A DNA stretch of 36,935 nucleotides from Ottowia sp. (GTDB lineage Bacteria; Pseudomonadota; Gammaproteobacteria; Burkholderiales; Burkholderiaceae), in NCBI GenBank assembly GCA_020853585.1, contig JADYYQ010000179.1:1-36935 (forward strand), in the 5' to 3' direction. The number at the start of each line of letters is the position of its first letter. Position 1 is the stretch's first letter. Below, piece by piece: positions 9,181 through 18,298 of this stretch. Made by a program: the position numbers and the translations under genes. The notes under the pieces were generated by a model, which saw nothing but the letters and a program-made list of their open reading frames with translations, was not told where the DNA came from and did not search any database.

Positions 9181-10428
9181 ATGCTCTATCAACTCCACGA
9201 GTTTCAACGCACCATGTTGGCCCCCCTGACTAATTGGGCAAATACTGCCGCCAATGCTTTTAGTGATCACAACAATCCCGTCTCTTTTATTCCTGGCGCA
9301 GAAAATATCGCAGCCAGTTACAAACTACTTTATCGCCTAAGCAAAGAATATAAAAAGCCAGCCTTTGGTATCACGATGGTGCATTCTCATGGCCGTGATG
9401 TGTCTGTCGTTGAGCGCACTATTCTCGAAACCCCTTTTTGTAAATTGCTACGTTTTAAACGCTATGCTGATGATTTAGCAACCATCACGCAATTAAAAAA
9501 AGATCCGATCGTATTGCTATGTGCACCTCTTTCTGGGCACCACGCAACGCTCTTACGTGAAACTGTTCGTACCTTACTTGCAGAGCACAAAGTGTATGTT
9601 ACCGATTGGGTCGATGCACGTATGGTGCCTTGTGATCAAGGCGTATTCCACCTTGATGATTATGTGCAAACCATTCAAGATTTTATTCGCCATATTGGGG
9701 CAGAAAACTTACATATTATTTCTGTCTGCCAACCCTCGGTGCCCGTGCTCGCAGCAGTGGCATTAATGGCCAGTCAGGGTGAAGCAACCCCTGCTACCCT
9801 CACCATGATGGGTGGACCCATTGATGCACGAAAAAGCCCTACCGCCGTCAATTCACTGGCCACACAACATACGCTTGCATGGTTTGAAAATAATTTAATT
9901 TTTAGTGTGCCTGCTAAATACCCCGGCATGGGGCGAAAAGTGTATCCCGGATTTTTACAACATGCTGGTTTTGTTGCGATGAATCCAGAACGTCACGCCC
10001 AATCACATTGGGATTTTTATCTTAAACTACGGCAAGGTCATAGTAACGATACCGCAGCCCATGTTAAGTTTTATGATGAATACAATGCCGTACTCGATAT
10101 GGATGCTGCCTACTATATTGATACGATTAAAGTGGTCTTTCAAGATTTTTGCTTGCCTAAAGGCACCTGGGCCGTAAAAGGCGAACTGGTCCGTCCACAA
10201 GATATTAAACATACCGCACTGCTCACCGTTGAAGGCGAATTAGATGATATTTCAGGCAGTGGACAAACACAGGCAGCACATGGGATATGCACCGGCATCA
10301 GTAGTGCTCACAAGCAGCATTACGTTGCACCCCAATGTGGTCACTACGGTATTTTTTCTGGGCGGCGCTGGAACGAAATGATTTATCCGCAAATACGCGA
10401 TTTTATCCGTGCCCATATCAAAATCTAA
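9181..10428 (+). CDS. phaZ: Intracellular polyhydroxybutyrate depolymerase
   Basis: This enzyme mobilises stored polyhydroxyalkanoate granules in the cytoplasm to hydroxybutyrate units. The 415-residue length and the triad positions match the Ralstonia PhaZ1 type, which uses a nucleophilic cysteine instead of serine: Cys183 in SVCQPSVP, Asp355 in EGELDDISG, His388 in PQCGHYGIFSGRRW. The N-terminus (MLYQLHEFQRTMLAP) is also typical. The start is well supported by AGAGGAT six bases upstream. The neighbour orn is separate, with hairpins in between. PHB synthase is not in the window, so whether polymer is made here is unknown. Confidence 0.95.
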   Translation: MLYQLHEFQRTMLAPLTNWANTAANAFSDHNNPVSFIPGAENIAASYKLLYRLSKEYKKPAFGITMVHSHGRDVSVVERTILETPFCKLLRFKRYADDLATITQLKKDPIVLLCAPLSGHHATLLRETVRTLLAEHKVYVTDWVDARMVPCDQGVFHLDDYVQTIQDFIRHIGAENLHIISVCQPSVPVLAAVALMASQGEATPATLTMMGGPIDARKSPTAVNSLATQHTLAWFENNLIFSVPAKYPGMGRKVYPGFLQHAGFVAMNPERHAQSHWDFYLKLRQGHSNDTAAHVKFYDEYNAVLDMDAAYYIDTIKVVFQDFCLPKGTWAVKGELVRPQDIKHTALLTVEGELDDISGSGQTQAAHGICTGISSAHKQHYVAPQCGHYGIFSGRRWNEMIYPQIRDFIRAHIKI

Positions 10429-10446
10429 ACACACGATTGCTATCAA

Positions 10447-10519
10447 GGCTTATACAATTGCCTGTGTAAGCCGACTCGTTAACCTTAAAACAAATCGAGT
10501 CTGAGTGACAAAATCACTC
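10447..10519 (+). terminator. Cluster of hairpins after phaZ, candidate terminator
   Basis: Three stems occur in 75 bases: GGCTTATACA/TGTGTAAGCC (10447-10456 and 10463-10472, one wobble), GACTCG/CGAGTC (10473-10478 and 10496-10501), and GAGTGA-caaaa-TCACTC (10503-10519). The last is followed by ccatttctttt, a weak U-rich tail. Termination of phaZ transcription is plausible. Confidence 0.4.
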
Positions 10520-10625
10520 CCATTTCTTTTATACAAGGTATACAGCCGTCATCCATATTCGCAAACACATTCCTTTTATTTCTCACAAACAGCAACCCAT
10601 ATCTCTACAGCACTTAATTTAAAAT

Positions 10626-11219
10626 ATGAATCATCTCGCGACACACTCTTCACAAGACAACAAAACACAAAAAAGTGAGCTTAATTTAATCTGGCTGGAT
10701 ATGGAGATGACCGGGTTAAAACCCAGCGCTGACCGCATTATTGAAATCGCTATCATCATTACCGACTCCGAGCTCAATCAAATTGCAGAAGGTCCTGTAC
10801 TTGTCATCCACCAAGAGACGAGCGTACTCGATAGCATGGACAATTGGAATAAAGGCACACATAGTCGCTCAGGGCTGATCGATAAAGTCAAAGCCGCAAC
10901 ACTTGACGAGGCCCAAGCACAAACCCAATTGCTCGAATTTATCAAGCAATATGTACCTGCCAAAAAATCGCCGATGTGTGGCAACTCGATTTGCCAAGAT
11001 AGACGTTTTTTAGCGAACTATATGCCTGAACTAGAAGCTTATTTTCACTATCGTAATCTTGATGTCTCTACGCTCAAAGAACTATGCAAACGCTGGCAGC
11101 CCAGCATAGCAAAAGGTTTTCGCAAACATCAAATGCACACCGCATTAGCTGATATTCGAGAATCGATTGAAGAGCTACGCTATTACCGCACTCACTTTAT
11201 CAGCCCTCTACCCAACTAG
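10626..11219 (+). CDS. orn: Oligoribonuclease
   Basis: This is a 3'-5' exoribonuclease of the DEDDh family that degrades 2-5 nucleotide RNAs, including pGpG from cyclic-di-GMP turnover, in the cytoplasm. The 197-residue protein shows all four acidic residues and the histidine: D25 and E27 in [10 protein letters not shown]125 in [12 protein letters not shown]171 and D176 in [11 protein letters not shown]. The first 18 residues are a variable extension. No good ribosome binding site precedes the ATG at 10626; an internal start would remove part of the first strand, so this start is kept. Confidence 0.95.
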   Translation: MNHLATHSSQDNKTQKSELNLIWLDMEMTGLKPSADRIIEIAIIITDSELNQIAEGPVLVIHQETSVLDSMDNWNKGTHSRSGLIDKVKAATLDEAQAQTQLLEFIKQYVPAKKSPMCGNSICQDRRFLANYMPELEAYFHYRNLDVSTLKELCKRWQPSIAKGFRKHQMHTALADIRESIEELRYYRTHFISPLPN

Positions 11220-11399
11220 ATAAGCGCGCCATAATTTTGACTGACCCGGTCCGCAGAAAGCAGAGGGTACACAAGAGTGGTGTGCATAAACATTTCGCCT
11301 ACCGCCCAACAGCGAAATTGGGCGGTACAGCCTATTGTTCAGAGCACGCTTTATTATTTCAAATTAATCACGATCATTTCTAGCGAACATCGTGCGGGC

Positions 11400-12056
11400 A
11401 TGACGCCAAGCTATACTTCGCATATGGAACTTACCGCCCACGACCTCGATAAAATTAGTGCCATCACATTGCAACACTACGATATGCGCGCAGAAGATTT
11501 CCGCAACGGGACATGGGATCATGACGTTACTCAAAATATTGCAGCACTACTACGCCATATCGAAGCCAAGCCCCCGTTTACGATTTTGGATTACGGTTGT
11601 GGGCCAGGGCGAGATCTAAAAACCTTCAGCTCACTAGGTCATTGTGCGATCGGCCTCGATGGTGCCGAACATTTCGTCGCCATGGCGCGTGAGGTGACGG
11701 GTTGCGAGGTCTGGCAGCAGGATTTTCTGCATCTTAATTTGCCGGTTGCGCACTTTGACGGTATTTTTGCCAATGCTTCACTATTTCATGTTCCCAGTCA
11801 AGTATTACCGCACGTGCTGCAACAATTGCATGCAACCCTCAAATCGGGGGGCGTGATGTTTAGCTCTAACCCTCGTGGTGCCAATCAAGAAGGCTGGAAC
11901 AACGGCCGTTACGGCGTCTTCCATGATCTTCAAGCATGGCGTCAATATATGGTGAATGCAGGCTTTCTCGAAATCGAACACTACTATCGCCCCGCTCACT
12001 TACCACGCGACCAGCAACCCTGGCTTGCGAGTGTTTGGCGCACACCCATTACCTAA
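11400..12056 (+). CDS. Class I SAM-dependent methyltransferase
   Basis: This protein of about 218 residues has a Rossmann-type methyltransferase core: motif I ILDYGCGPGRDL (about 62-73), the acidic end of strand 2 in GLDGAE (85-90), the WQQDF loop, and motif IV/V region FDGIFANASLFHVP. The beginning (LQHYDMRAEDFRNGTWDHDV) is typical of a small proteobacterial family of unknown substrate. The ATGs at 11400 and 11424 are both possible and neither has a clear ribosome binding site; the frame is open back to 11277. Substrate and product cannot be read from the sequence. Confidence 0.82.
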   Translation: MTPSYTSHMELTAHDLDKISAITLQHYDMRAEDFRNGTWDHDVTQNIAALLRHIEAKPPFTILDYGCGPGRDLKTFSSLGHCAIGLDGAEHFVAMAREVTGCEVWQQDFLHLNLPVAHFDGIFANASLFHVPSQVLPHVLQQLHATLKSGGVMFSSNPRGANQEGWNNGRYGVFHDLQAWRQYMVNAGFLEIEHYYRPAHLPRDQQPWLASVWRTPIT

Positions 12057-12101
12057 ACATGCCGCGCTTTAATCACATGCCCCGCTGAGTGGAGAATAAG
12101 T

Positions 12102-12320
12102 ATGCATGTTCACCTTATTGGTGTACAACCCAAGCAATCCATTTGCAAGCATCTTCATCACACAGAAAAACCGCCAGAGATACATCTCGTACAATCAATC
12201 ACAGCAAAAATAGCTATCGTCACTCATCATAAAATTGATCAAGCATCACATAGCGCCACATTAAAACAAACGCCCAAGGCACTCACCTTGAGCGTGCGCG
12301 CTTATAGTATTGGTTATTGA
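12102..12320 (+). CDS. Possible histidine-rich small protein, unknown
   Basis: This is a 72-codon frame preceded by GGAG at 12091-12094, seven bases before the ATG, a better ribosome binding site than most genes here. The product is basic, with nine histidines (clusters HVH, KHLHH, THH) and one cysteine, and has no signal peptide or membrane segment. It begins 45 bases after the methyltransferase stop and could be co-transcribed with it. No family is recognised. A metal-binding peptide is one idea; a chance frame remains possible. Confidence 0.35.
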   Translation: MHVHLIGVQPKQSICKHLHHTEKPPEIHLVQSITAKIAIVTHHKIDQASHSATLKQTPKALTLSVRAYSIGY

Positions 12321-12329
12321 TTCGCGCAA

Positions 12330-12356
12330 GCGACACCTCTTGTTAAAAGGCGTCGC
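12330..12356. terminator. Hairpin between convergent genes
   Basis: GCGACACCT (12330-12338) pairs with AGGCGTCGC (12348-12356) with one mismatch, around a nine-base loop. It lies 24 bases past the RTX gene stop, between convergent transcription units. No U-run follows on either strand, so termination is only plausible. Confidence 0.35.
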
Positions 12357-12380
12357 CCAGGTAAAGCCGCTATTCCCCGT

Positions 12381-15300
12381 TTAGCTGGTAGAAAAAGCTA
12401 AATTTAATGCCGATGGATAGTTGGGTAACACGCTTGCTTGTGTCGAAGTAATCGGCGGCAACATCGCCATCATGGAAAGTAAGCTATCCATTTGACTAAT
12501 CCCATCTTTTAACTCAATTTGCTCAACATGATAAGCAGACCCCAGATACCAACCAGCGACAGTAATACTTTCTTTCTGTCCATCATTGGCCCCTGCTTTG
12601 ATGATACTTATTTTTAAATCATTATCTATTTTTTGAAAAGACAATTGATCTTTGGTGAACTCTTTGAGCACAAGCGTATCCATATTGCCTACTGTCTCAT
12701 CCACATCAGCAATAAAATCTTCGCCATCACCTGATTTAAAAATATAGCGATCATTGCCAAGTCCCCCTTGCAACTCATCATTACCGCCCCGTCCTTCTAA
12801 CTCATCATCGCCCGCATGGCCAATCAGCGTATTGTTTTTATTATTGCCACATAAACGATCATTTAACGTGGTGCCATTGATCTCATCTCCCTCTATCTGC
12901 GTGATATTGAGATCCACCGTAATACCCTGTGTGCCATTTAGTACCGCATTAAAAACCGGACTTAACGATGCCCCCCAAGAACGCGTACTCGGTTTTGAAA
13001 CATACGCCATGACGGTGGCTAAATTGTTTATCTGAAGAGGACTTAATTTCTCCCCTGAAAGCAGCTCAATCTTCTCTATCTGATGATCTTCACCTAAATA
13101 CCAATTGCTCAAGGTGATTTTATCGGTGGTGCCCAAAAGCGTGATATCTAAATTATCGCCATCCCGACTTAACCAGAGCATCTCTTTATTAATATTGATT
13201 AGCTTTAAGATATCGATATTGCCCGCTGTCGTATCAAAATCGATGATCGTGTCGTGACCATCTCCTTTGGCGTAAATATAAACATCGTTGCCACTATCAC
13301 CACTCAGGGTATCGGCACCCCCATGGCCTATGAACACATCACGACCGGCACCCCCATAAAATTTATTATTCTCGCCATTGCCAACAAAAGAATCATCTAA
13401 TACGGTGCCCATAATATTTTGAATATTACGTACGCTATCTTTGCCCGCATCACTCCCTCTTTTGCGTACGACGCCTTCTGTCAAATCAACAAAAATGCCG
13501 GGATTGTAAGTGGCCGAAATAGGCTTGGCCCCAGCCAAATTGGTTACACCATAGCTAACAGTATTGACACCCCCACCACCATCTATAGTATCGCCCTCGG
13601 TATCAATATTTTGATCAATCGCATCATCTTGCGCACCATATATCCTCGAATGCGCGCGCGCTTTTACTAAGGATTCTATTTCACTCGACAATATTTCGTC
13701 CGCATAAAATTGAATTTTCTCTATATGATGGTTTTTACCCAGATACCAATTGCTGATCGTGATACTGTTTTTTTGCGCACCATTTTCAATCAGTATTTTT
13801 AAATCAAAACCGATTTGCTCAAAGGACAAGCGATCTCTTGTCACGTAAGGATCCCCAGAACGGTTTGTCAGATATAAGATATCTTCATTACCTGCTGTCT
13901 CATCGTTATCGGTAATCACGTCCTCACCATCGCCGAGATAAAAGGAATAGAGATCATTTCCCTTGCCTCCATTCAACGCATCATTGCCACCGCGACCTTC
14001 AAGTCGATCACTGCCACCTAAACCCACCAAAAGATTATTCTTCTCATCACCGAGTAGCACATCCCTTAAGGTTGTACCTACCACACCCTCAATCGAGATC
14101 AGTTTATCTGTATGGTCTTTCGTTGCCAGCGGAGGCATTTTGTGCACAACGTATACACCCGGCAGTTTTTGAGTAAATCCTTTTGCCAAATCGACATGCA
14201 CACCGATGTGATTATATTTTTCGTCTATTGCGCGGCTAAATCCAGGGATCAGGGTACCTAGTTTAAGGTCCGTTAGACTGTAATCCACCACATCGAAACC
14301 ATTACCGCCATCAATCGTATCCACTTCAAAATCAATATTCTGAAATATATAATCGTCGCCCGCATAGCCAAATACACTGTCTGCTCCCTTACCTGCATGA
14401 AAGACATTATTTTTCGCATTACCAGACAAGTGGTCATTAAGGGTTGTGCCTGCGACATCATCTATCGGCAAAGATGTCGTAGCTAAATTAACGGTAATTC
14501 CTTTTTTGCCCGCCAATATATCGGTAAAGCCGTGATTGACTGGCCAATCTGTTTGCCCACTCACGGGCTTGGCAGTGACTGCCATGGCAGCAGCAAGATT
14601 ATTTATTTGCTCAAGATTAAGTACCACACCATTTTTAAGCTCGAAACGCTCAATTTGATGTGCTTTATCTATATACCAACGACGTATGGTGATCTTATCT
14701 GTCGTACCGAGAATGCTGACTTCTAAATCTTCTCGTTGCTCTCCACTGCGCTGCAGCCAAAGATTATTCTGCGCAATATCAAGTAACACTAAAGTATCGC
14801 TATTGCTCACTGCATCATCAAAATCAATCACGATATCCTGCCCATCTCCGCGCGCAAAAATATATCGGTCATTCCCCTTACCGCCATCGAGGAAATCCTT
14901 ACCACCCCGTCCTTCCAATCTATCGTTACCGGCATTGCCGATCAATGCATTGGCTTTGGCATCACCGCGCAAGACATCATCTAAAGTGGTACCGATCACC
15001 ACATTTCCCCCTTCATCATTCACAGGCAAAGGGGTTATGTTGAGATCAACCGTGATCCCTTTCGTGCCTGCGAGTACGGCGGAAAAATCCGGGGTGCGTA
15101 ACCAACGTGTTTGCTGCGCATTCGGCTTTATCGCCATAGCCATTGCCGCAGCAAGGTTACTCACTTGTGTAGCAGTAAGCACGACTGAGCCTTTTAGCTC
15201 AAAGTGCTCTATTTCATACGCGTTGCCGAGATACCAATTACGTATGGTGATTTTGTCTTGTGTGCCCAGAATACTTATTTCTAAATGATCACCATGACTC

Positions 15301-18053
15301 TGTAACCATACATTTTCCAGATCAATATCTTGCAACACTAAGCTATCAAGATTGCCGACCGTCTCATCTAAATCAATGATCGTATCGTGACCATCTCCAC
15401 GTGAAAAAATATAACGATCATTCCCTAGACCACCATTGAGTACATCGTTGCCTTGTCGACCTTCTAGCGTATCAGCACCGGCATGACCAAATAAAATATT
15501 TTCTTTATTATTGCCACGCAAAATATCATCGCTCTCTTTGCCCGTTAGATCTATCTGTCCACCGATATCAGCTGTGAGTTGAAGATCAATATTTATAGCC
15601 GCAGTGGCTAATATTTGCGTGAAGTAGGTAGCTGATAACCAACGTGTTTGATCTTTACCTGGTTTGACTGAAACCGCCATCGCTGCCACAAGGCTATCGA
15701 TCTGCTTAGGGCTAAGCAATACGCTGCCACCATCTAATAAAATGCGCTCGATTTGATGGGTAGGGCCGAGATACCATCCTCGGATCGTTACTTTATCTTG
15801 TGTGCCAAGAATGCTGATTTCTAAATCAGCACCCTTTTTTTGTAGCCATAGTTCTTCTTTTCTTACGCCAACTATCTTTAGTTCATCGGTATTACCAATC
15901 GTCTCATCGAGATCAATAATCGTATCGTGGCCATCCCCCTTGCAAAAGGTATAGACATCATTGCCTTTAGCACCTACCAAAAAGTCATTCCCTTTACCAC
16001 CCGAGAACAAGTCGTTGGCATTACTCCCATAAAAAATATCGACCCTGTCCCCACCAATAAATTCCGTACCATCTTTAGCACCCATGATTCGCTCAACTGC
16101 TTTGAGCTCATCCTCAGCAATGACCGTCTCTTTCTTGATCTCTATGCTGCGGTATTGCAAGCTATCCGTTCTTTTGCCATAGCGATGTTTTTCAGTTTTA
16201 GTCACTTCTTGCGCAACATTCGTACCGGTACTTGTTTTTGTTACCTTATAACTACCATCCGTTTGAGCGGCTACTTTTATCGATACAAAATCACCTTTTA
16301 TTTGGCTATAGTCGACCGTATCCTCATCTGCCCCACCGTCAAGCACCATACGTCCACTACTTGCGATAATGTGATCCTTGCCCGCGTTCATCTTAAGTTG
16401 CAACTCAACATTACGCACGGTGTTATTGATACGTTTGGCACGCTGAACAATATTGCTGACATCCACTATCGTATCGGCCGCACCATCATTGATTTGCCAC
16501 GCACCTTTTTCAAGAAACTTAAGTTCGGCCAAAAATTTATCTTCACCCCCTGACTTGATATCGAGTCTTTCCGTACCCGGCGTTAATAAGGGTGTTGTAA
16601 ATACCAGTCCTTGCCGCACACCTGCTTTACTAGCTGTCAAATCAATCAAACCATTTTTCGCATCTAAAAAAATATCTTTTTCTATTGCCTTAACAACGTG
16701 GCCATCGATAAATTTATCAATATAAACCGCGCCACTCGGCAAATATTTTGCGCGCTTAGCAATGGCTGCCAATTCACGCTGATGCGGGTTATTCAGTAAT
16801 TGTGTTACTGCCACCATATAATCAAGCTGTAATCCTTTTTGTTCTTTAGCAAGCTGACTTCCTATATCACTCAGCAATGACTGATACTGAGCAAACAATT
16901 CTTTAGTAAAGGTATCCGGACCAATTTTGTCATGTTGCTGCTGTGCAATTTTCTCTAGAATAGGCTGCCAAGCCGCATCGAGTAACGATGAAAAAACACC
17001 TGCTACCACTGCGGCAACTAACGCCAAAGGTGCAGTAACCCCCCCCGCCATCAATGCCACTTGCACAACAACACCCGTGATGTTAATCAGTGCTTGCACA
17101 GAAGAAAGACTAAGATCAGCGATGCCTTTACTTTTATAAATTTCCCCCAGCATTTGCAATGACATCACATCACTCGAAGAAAATGTATCGCCGTCTCGAT
17201 ATTCTTTTATGCCATAGTAAATTTGCGAGGCGTTAACAGAGACAAGTACTGCCGATACAAGAAGTCCAACTAAAGGAATTTTTTGCGCAGTCGTGAGCGC
17301 AGGTTTACCTGCCACTGCCAATCCCTGCGCTACTTTGGCGGCATACGCTGCTTGCGCCGCACGTGCAGAAGAAGTAGCCAGCGCACCAAAAAGAACTTGA
17401 CCTATTCCCCCCGAAATATCCATTCCCGTTTCAAGACCCAAAATAATTTTTTTCTCAAGCGATGCACTAGGGTCGCCGAGATATCTAAAACTACTGGGTA
17501 ATTTAATAATTTGCGTCAGTATGGTGAGGCTGGTCTGTGCGCCCCCAAACCATTTAATATTTTTTAAGCCGCCGTAGACTAAAGTCATTTTATCGAGCTC
17601 ACCAAAAACATGCGCAGTAAACGCGGCGGCAGCGATACCCACATCGCCTGCTTTACCCCATTTCTCGCTTGCCACCCGGCTTTCATCATCGCAAAACGAA
17701 ACAAAACTTTTGATATGAAGGCCTAGACCAATTCCTGCATTGGCAATACTGACGGCCGAAACAAGCGTGCCCGCAGGCGTGCGCAACTTAGCCAGGTAAG
17801 GATGTTGTTGAACATAGCTGGTGTCTTGCCAACGCTTGTCCCATAGATAGGCATTACGGACCTGCGTAATCTGCCGGAAATTTTTAGAAAAACTATTGCG
17901 TCCCAAAAACATACTGGGGTGTGCCTGCCTATCACCCCAATTAAACGCATTAAGACGATCAGACGAAATCGTAGTGAAGGGTACCGGAGTCGGCGTTTTG
18001 ACAGGTGTTATCGAAACACTCTCAGTGTTTTCTTGTGGTGGTTTTACAGTCAT
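12381..18053 (-). CDS. HlyA-type RTX pore-forming toxin, 1890 residues
   Basis: Large RTX exoprotein with the HlyA layout. Residues 1-90 are a leader without a Sec signal. Residues about 97-360 are rich in Ala/Gly/Val and hydrophobic helices, like the HlyA pore region. At 620-640 lies KTEKHRYGKRTDSLQYRS, close to the second acylation site of HlyA/CyaA (GKRTEKxQYRS), so K627 is the candidate acyl-lysine. From 659 to about 1770 there are seven blocks of GGxGxDxL-type calcium nonapeptides, six of them followed by a GDGxD...WY(L/I) module. The last 30 residues end LNLAFSTS, as in type I secretion signals. GGAAC lies eight bases before the ATG. Acyltransferase (HlyC) and transporter (HlyB/HlyD) genes are absent from the window. 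The upstream region is shared with the siderophore operon and has Fur-like sites. Membrane attack on a host or competitor cell is the likely role. Confidence 0.9.
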   Translation of the reverse strand: MTVKPPQENTESVSITPVKTPTPVPFTTISSDRLNAFNWGDRQAHPSMFLGRNSFSKNFRQITQVRNAYLWDKRWQDTSYVQQHPYLAKLRTPAGTLVSAVSIANAGIGLGLHIKSFVSFCDDESRVASEKWGKAGDVGIAAAAFTAHVFGELDKMTLVYGGLKNIKWFGGAQTSLTILTQIIKLPSSFRYLGDPSASLEKKIILGLETGMDISGGIGQVLFGALATSSARAAQAAYAAKVAQGLAVAGKPALTTAQKIPLVGLLVSAVLVSVNASQIYYGIKEYRDGDTFSSSDVMSLQMLGEIYKSKGIADLSLSSVQALINITGVVVQVALMAGGVTAPLALVAAVVAGVFSSLLDAAWQPILEKIAQQQHDKIGPDTFTKELFAQYQSLLSDIGSQLAKEQKGLQLDYMVAVTQLLNNPHQRELAAIAKRAKYLPSGAVYIDKFIDGHVVKAIEKDIFLDAKNGLIDLTASKAGVRQGLVFTTPLLTPGTERLDIKSGGEDKFLAELKFLEKGAWQINDGAADTIVDVSNIVQRAKRINNTVRNVELQLKMNAGKDHIIASSGRMVLDGGADEDTVDYSQIKGDFVSIKVAAQTDGSYKVTKTSTGTNVAQEVTKTEKHRYGKRTDSLQYRSIEIKKETVIAEDELKAVERIMGAKDGTEFIGGDRVDIFYGSNANDLFSGGKGNDFLVGAKGNDVYTFCKGDGHDTIIDLDETIGNTDELKIVGVRKEELWLQKKGADLEISILGTQDKVTIRGWYLGPTHQIERILLDGGSVLLSPKQIDSLVAAMAVSVKPGKDQTRWLSATYFTQILATAAINIDLQLTADIGGQIDLTGKESDDILRGNNKENILFGHAGADTLEGRQGNDVLNGGLGNDRYIFSRGDGHDTIIDLDETVGNLDSLVLQDIDLENVWLQSHGDHLEISILGTQDKITIRNWYLGNAYEIEHFELKGSVVLTATQVSNLAAAMAMAIKPNAQQTRWLRTPDFSAVLAGTKGITVDLNITPLPVNDEGGNVVIGTTLDDVLRGDAKANALIGNAGNDRLEGRGGKDFLDGGKGNDRYIFARGDGQDIVIDFDDAVSNSDTLVLLDIAQNNLWLQRSGEQREDLEVSILGTTDKITIRRWYIDKAHQIERFELKNGVVLNLEQINNLAAAMAVTAKPVSGQTDWPVNHGFTDILAGKKGITVNLATTSLPIDDVAGTTLNDHLSGNAKNNVFHAGKGADSVFGYAGDDYIFQNIDFEVDTIDGGNGFDVVDYSLTDLKLGTLIPGFSRAIDEKYNHIGVHVDLAKGFTQKLPGVYVVHKMPPLATKDHTDKLISIEGVVGTTLRDVLLGDEKNNLLVGLGGSDRLEGRGGNDALNGGKGNDLYSFYLGDGEDVITDNDETAGNEDILYLTNRSGDPYVTRDRLSFEQIGFDLKILIENGAQKNSITISNWYLGKNHHIEKIQFYADEILSSEIESLVKARAHSRIYGAQDDAIDQNIDTEGDTIDGGGGVNTVSYGVTNLAGAKPISATYNPGIFVDLTEGVVRKRGSDAGKDSVRNIQNIMGTVLDDSFVGNGENNKFYGGAGRDVFIGHGGADTLSGDSGNDVYIYAKGDGHDTIIDFDTTAGNIDILKLININKEMLWLSRDGDNLDITLLGTTDKITLSNWYLGEDHQIEKIELLSGEKLSPLQINNLATVMAYVSKPSTRSWGASLSPVFNAVLNGTQGITVDLNITQIEGDEINGTTLNDRLCGNNKNNTLIGHAGDDELEGRGGNDELQGGLGNDRYIFKSGDGEDFIADVDETVGNMDTLVLKEFTKDQLSFQKIDNDLKISIIKAGANDGQKESITVAGWYLGSAYHVEQIELKDGISQMDSLLSMMAMLPPITSTQASVLPNYPSALNLAFSTS
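12504..16079 (-). repeat. RTX repeat array with six GDGxD-WY modules
   Basis: Within the toxin gene, calcium-binding blocks begin near residues 659, 838, 1020, 1200, 1325, 1545 and 1728. All but the fourth lead into a module of about 80 residues with GDGxDxIxDxDxTxGNxDxL, then I(L)GT or an equivalent, then WY(L/I). The conserved Trp falls at 760, 940, 1126, 1436, 1651 and 1835, so the unit is about 180-215 residues, except for a longer 310-residue step that contains the odd fourth block. This is the arrangement of the haemolysin-type calcium-binding related domain family. Confidence 0.85.
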
Positions 18054-18172
18054 TTTATGTTCCGCAGATAAGGGAAAAACTAAAAAAATTGAGTAACAAA
18101 AAAGTTGAAAAGCGATTTTTTATATTGTGATTTTTATAACTTTTTAAAAATCACGTGCATAATGAACTCAAT

Positions 18173-18191
18173 GATAATGAGAGTCAATCTC
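18173..18191. promoter_or_regulatory. Fur box-like site 1
   Basis: GATAATGAGAGTCAATCTC agrees with the 19-base Fur consensus GATAATGATAATCATTATC at 15 positions by eye, and contains the palindrome TGAGA-gtcaa-TCTCA. It lies 120 bases upstream of the RTX start and upstream of the siderophore promoter, so it could serve either gene. Confidence 0.65.
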
Positions 18192-18218
18192 AATTACATT
18201 GTTACTTTCATTGACAAC

Positions 18219-18237
18219 GATAATGAGAATTATTACT
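18219..18237. promoter_or_regulatory. Fur box-like site 2
   Basis: GATAATGAGAATTATTACT agrees with the Fur consensus at 15 of 19 positions by eye. It lies between the TTGACA and the candidate -10 hexamers of the siderophore operon, where bound Fur-Fe would block RNA polymerase. Confidence 0.75.
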
Positions 18238-18298
18238 ATAATTAAATTATTCCGGCCTAAAAATTGGGCCAAGACCACACCACACAAGGAAAGATGGC

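Larger units (their letters stand above)
18054..18298. promoter_or_regulatory. Divergent control region of the RTX gene and siderophore operon
   Basis: The 245 bases between divergent starts are AT-rich and contain two Fur-box-like sites. A TTGACA at 18211-18216 points toward the siderophore operon. It is followed by TACTAT at 17-base spacing (18234-18239) or TATAAT at 20-base spacing (18237-18242). A ribosome binding site AAGGA (18286-18290) lies eight bases before the first operon gene. Confidence 0.7.

Noticed and set aside
14686..15288. A 200-codon plus-strand frame rich in Ser/Pro/Leu
   Set aside because: It is the opposite strand of the RTX repeats; its low-complexity repeats mirror the calcium-binding blocks.
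15927..16553. A 208-codon plus-strand frame inside the RTX gene
   Set aside because: It lies fully antisense to a continuous RTX coding region with strong motifs; the product has no family signal and arises from the repetitive composition.
12381..18053. A CRISPR array or tandem DNA repeat in the region of regular repeats
   Set aside because: The periodicity is in the protein (glycine-rich nonapeptides); the DNA copies are diverged and lie in one long open frame.
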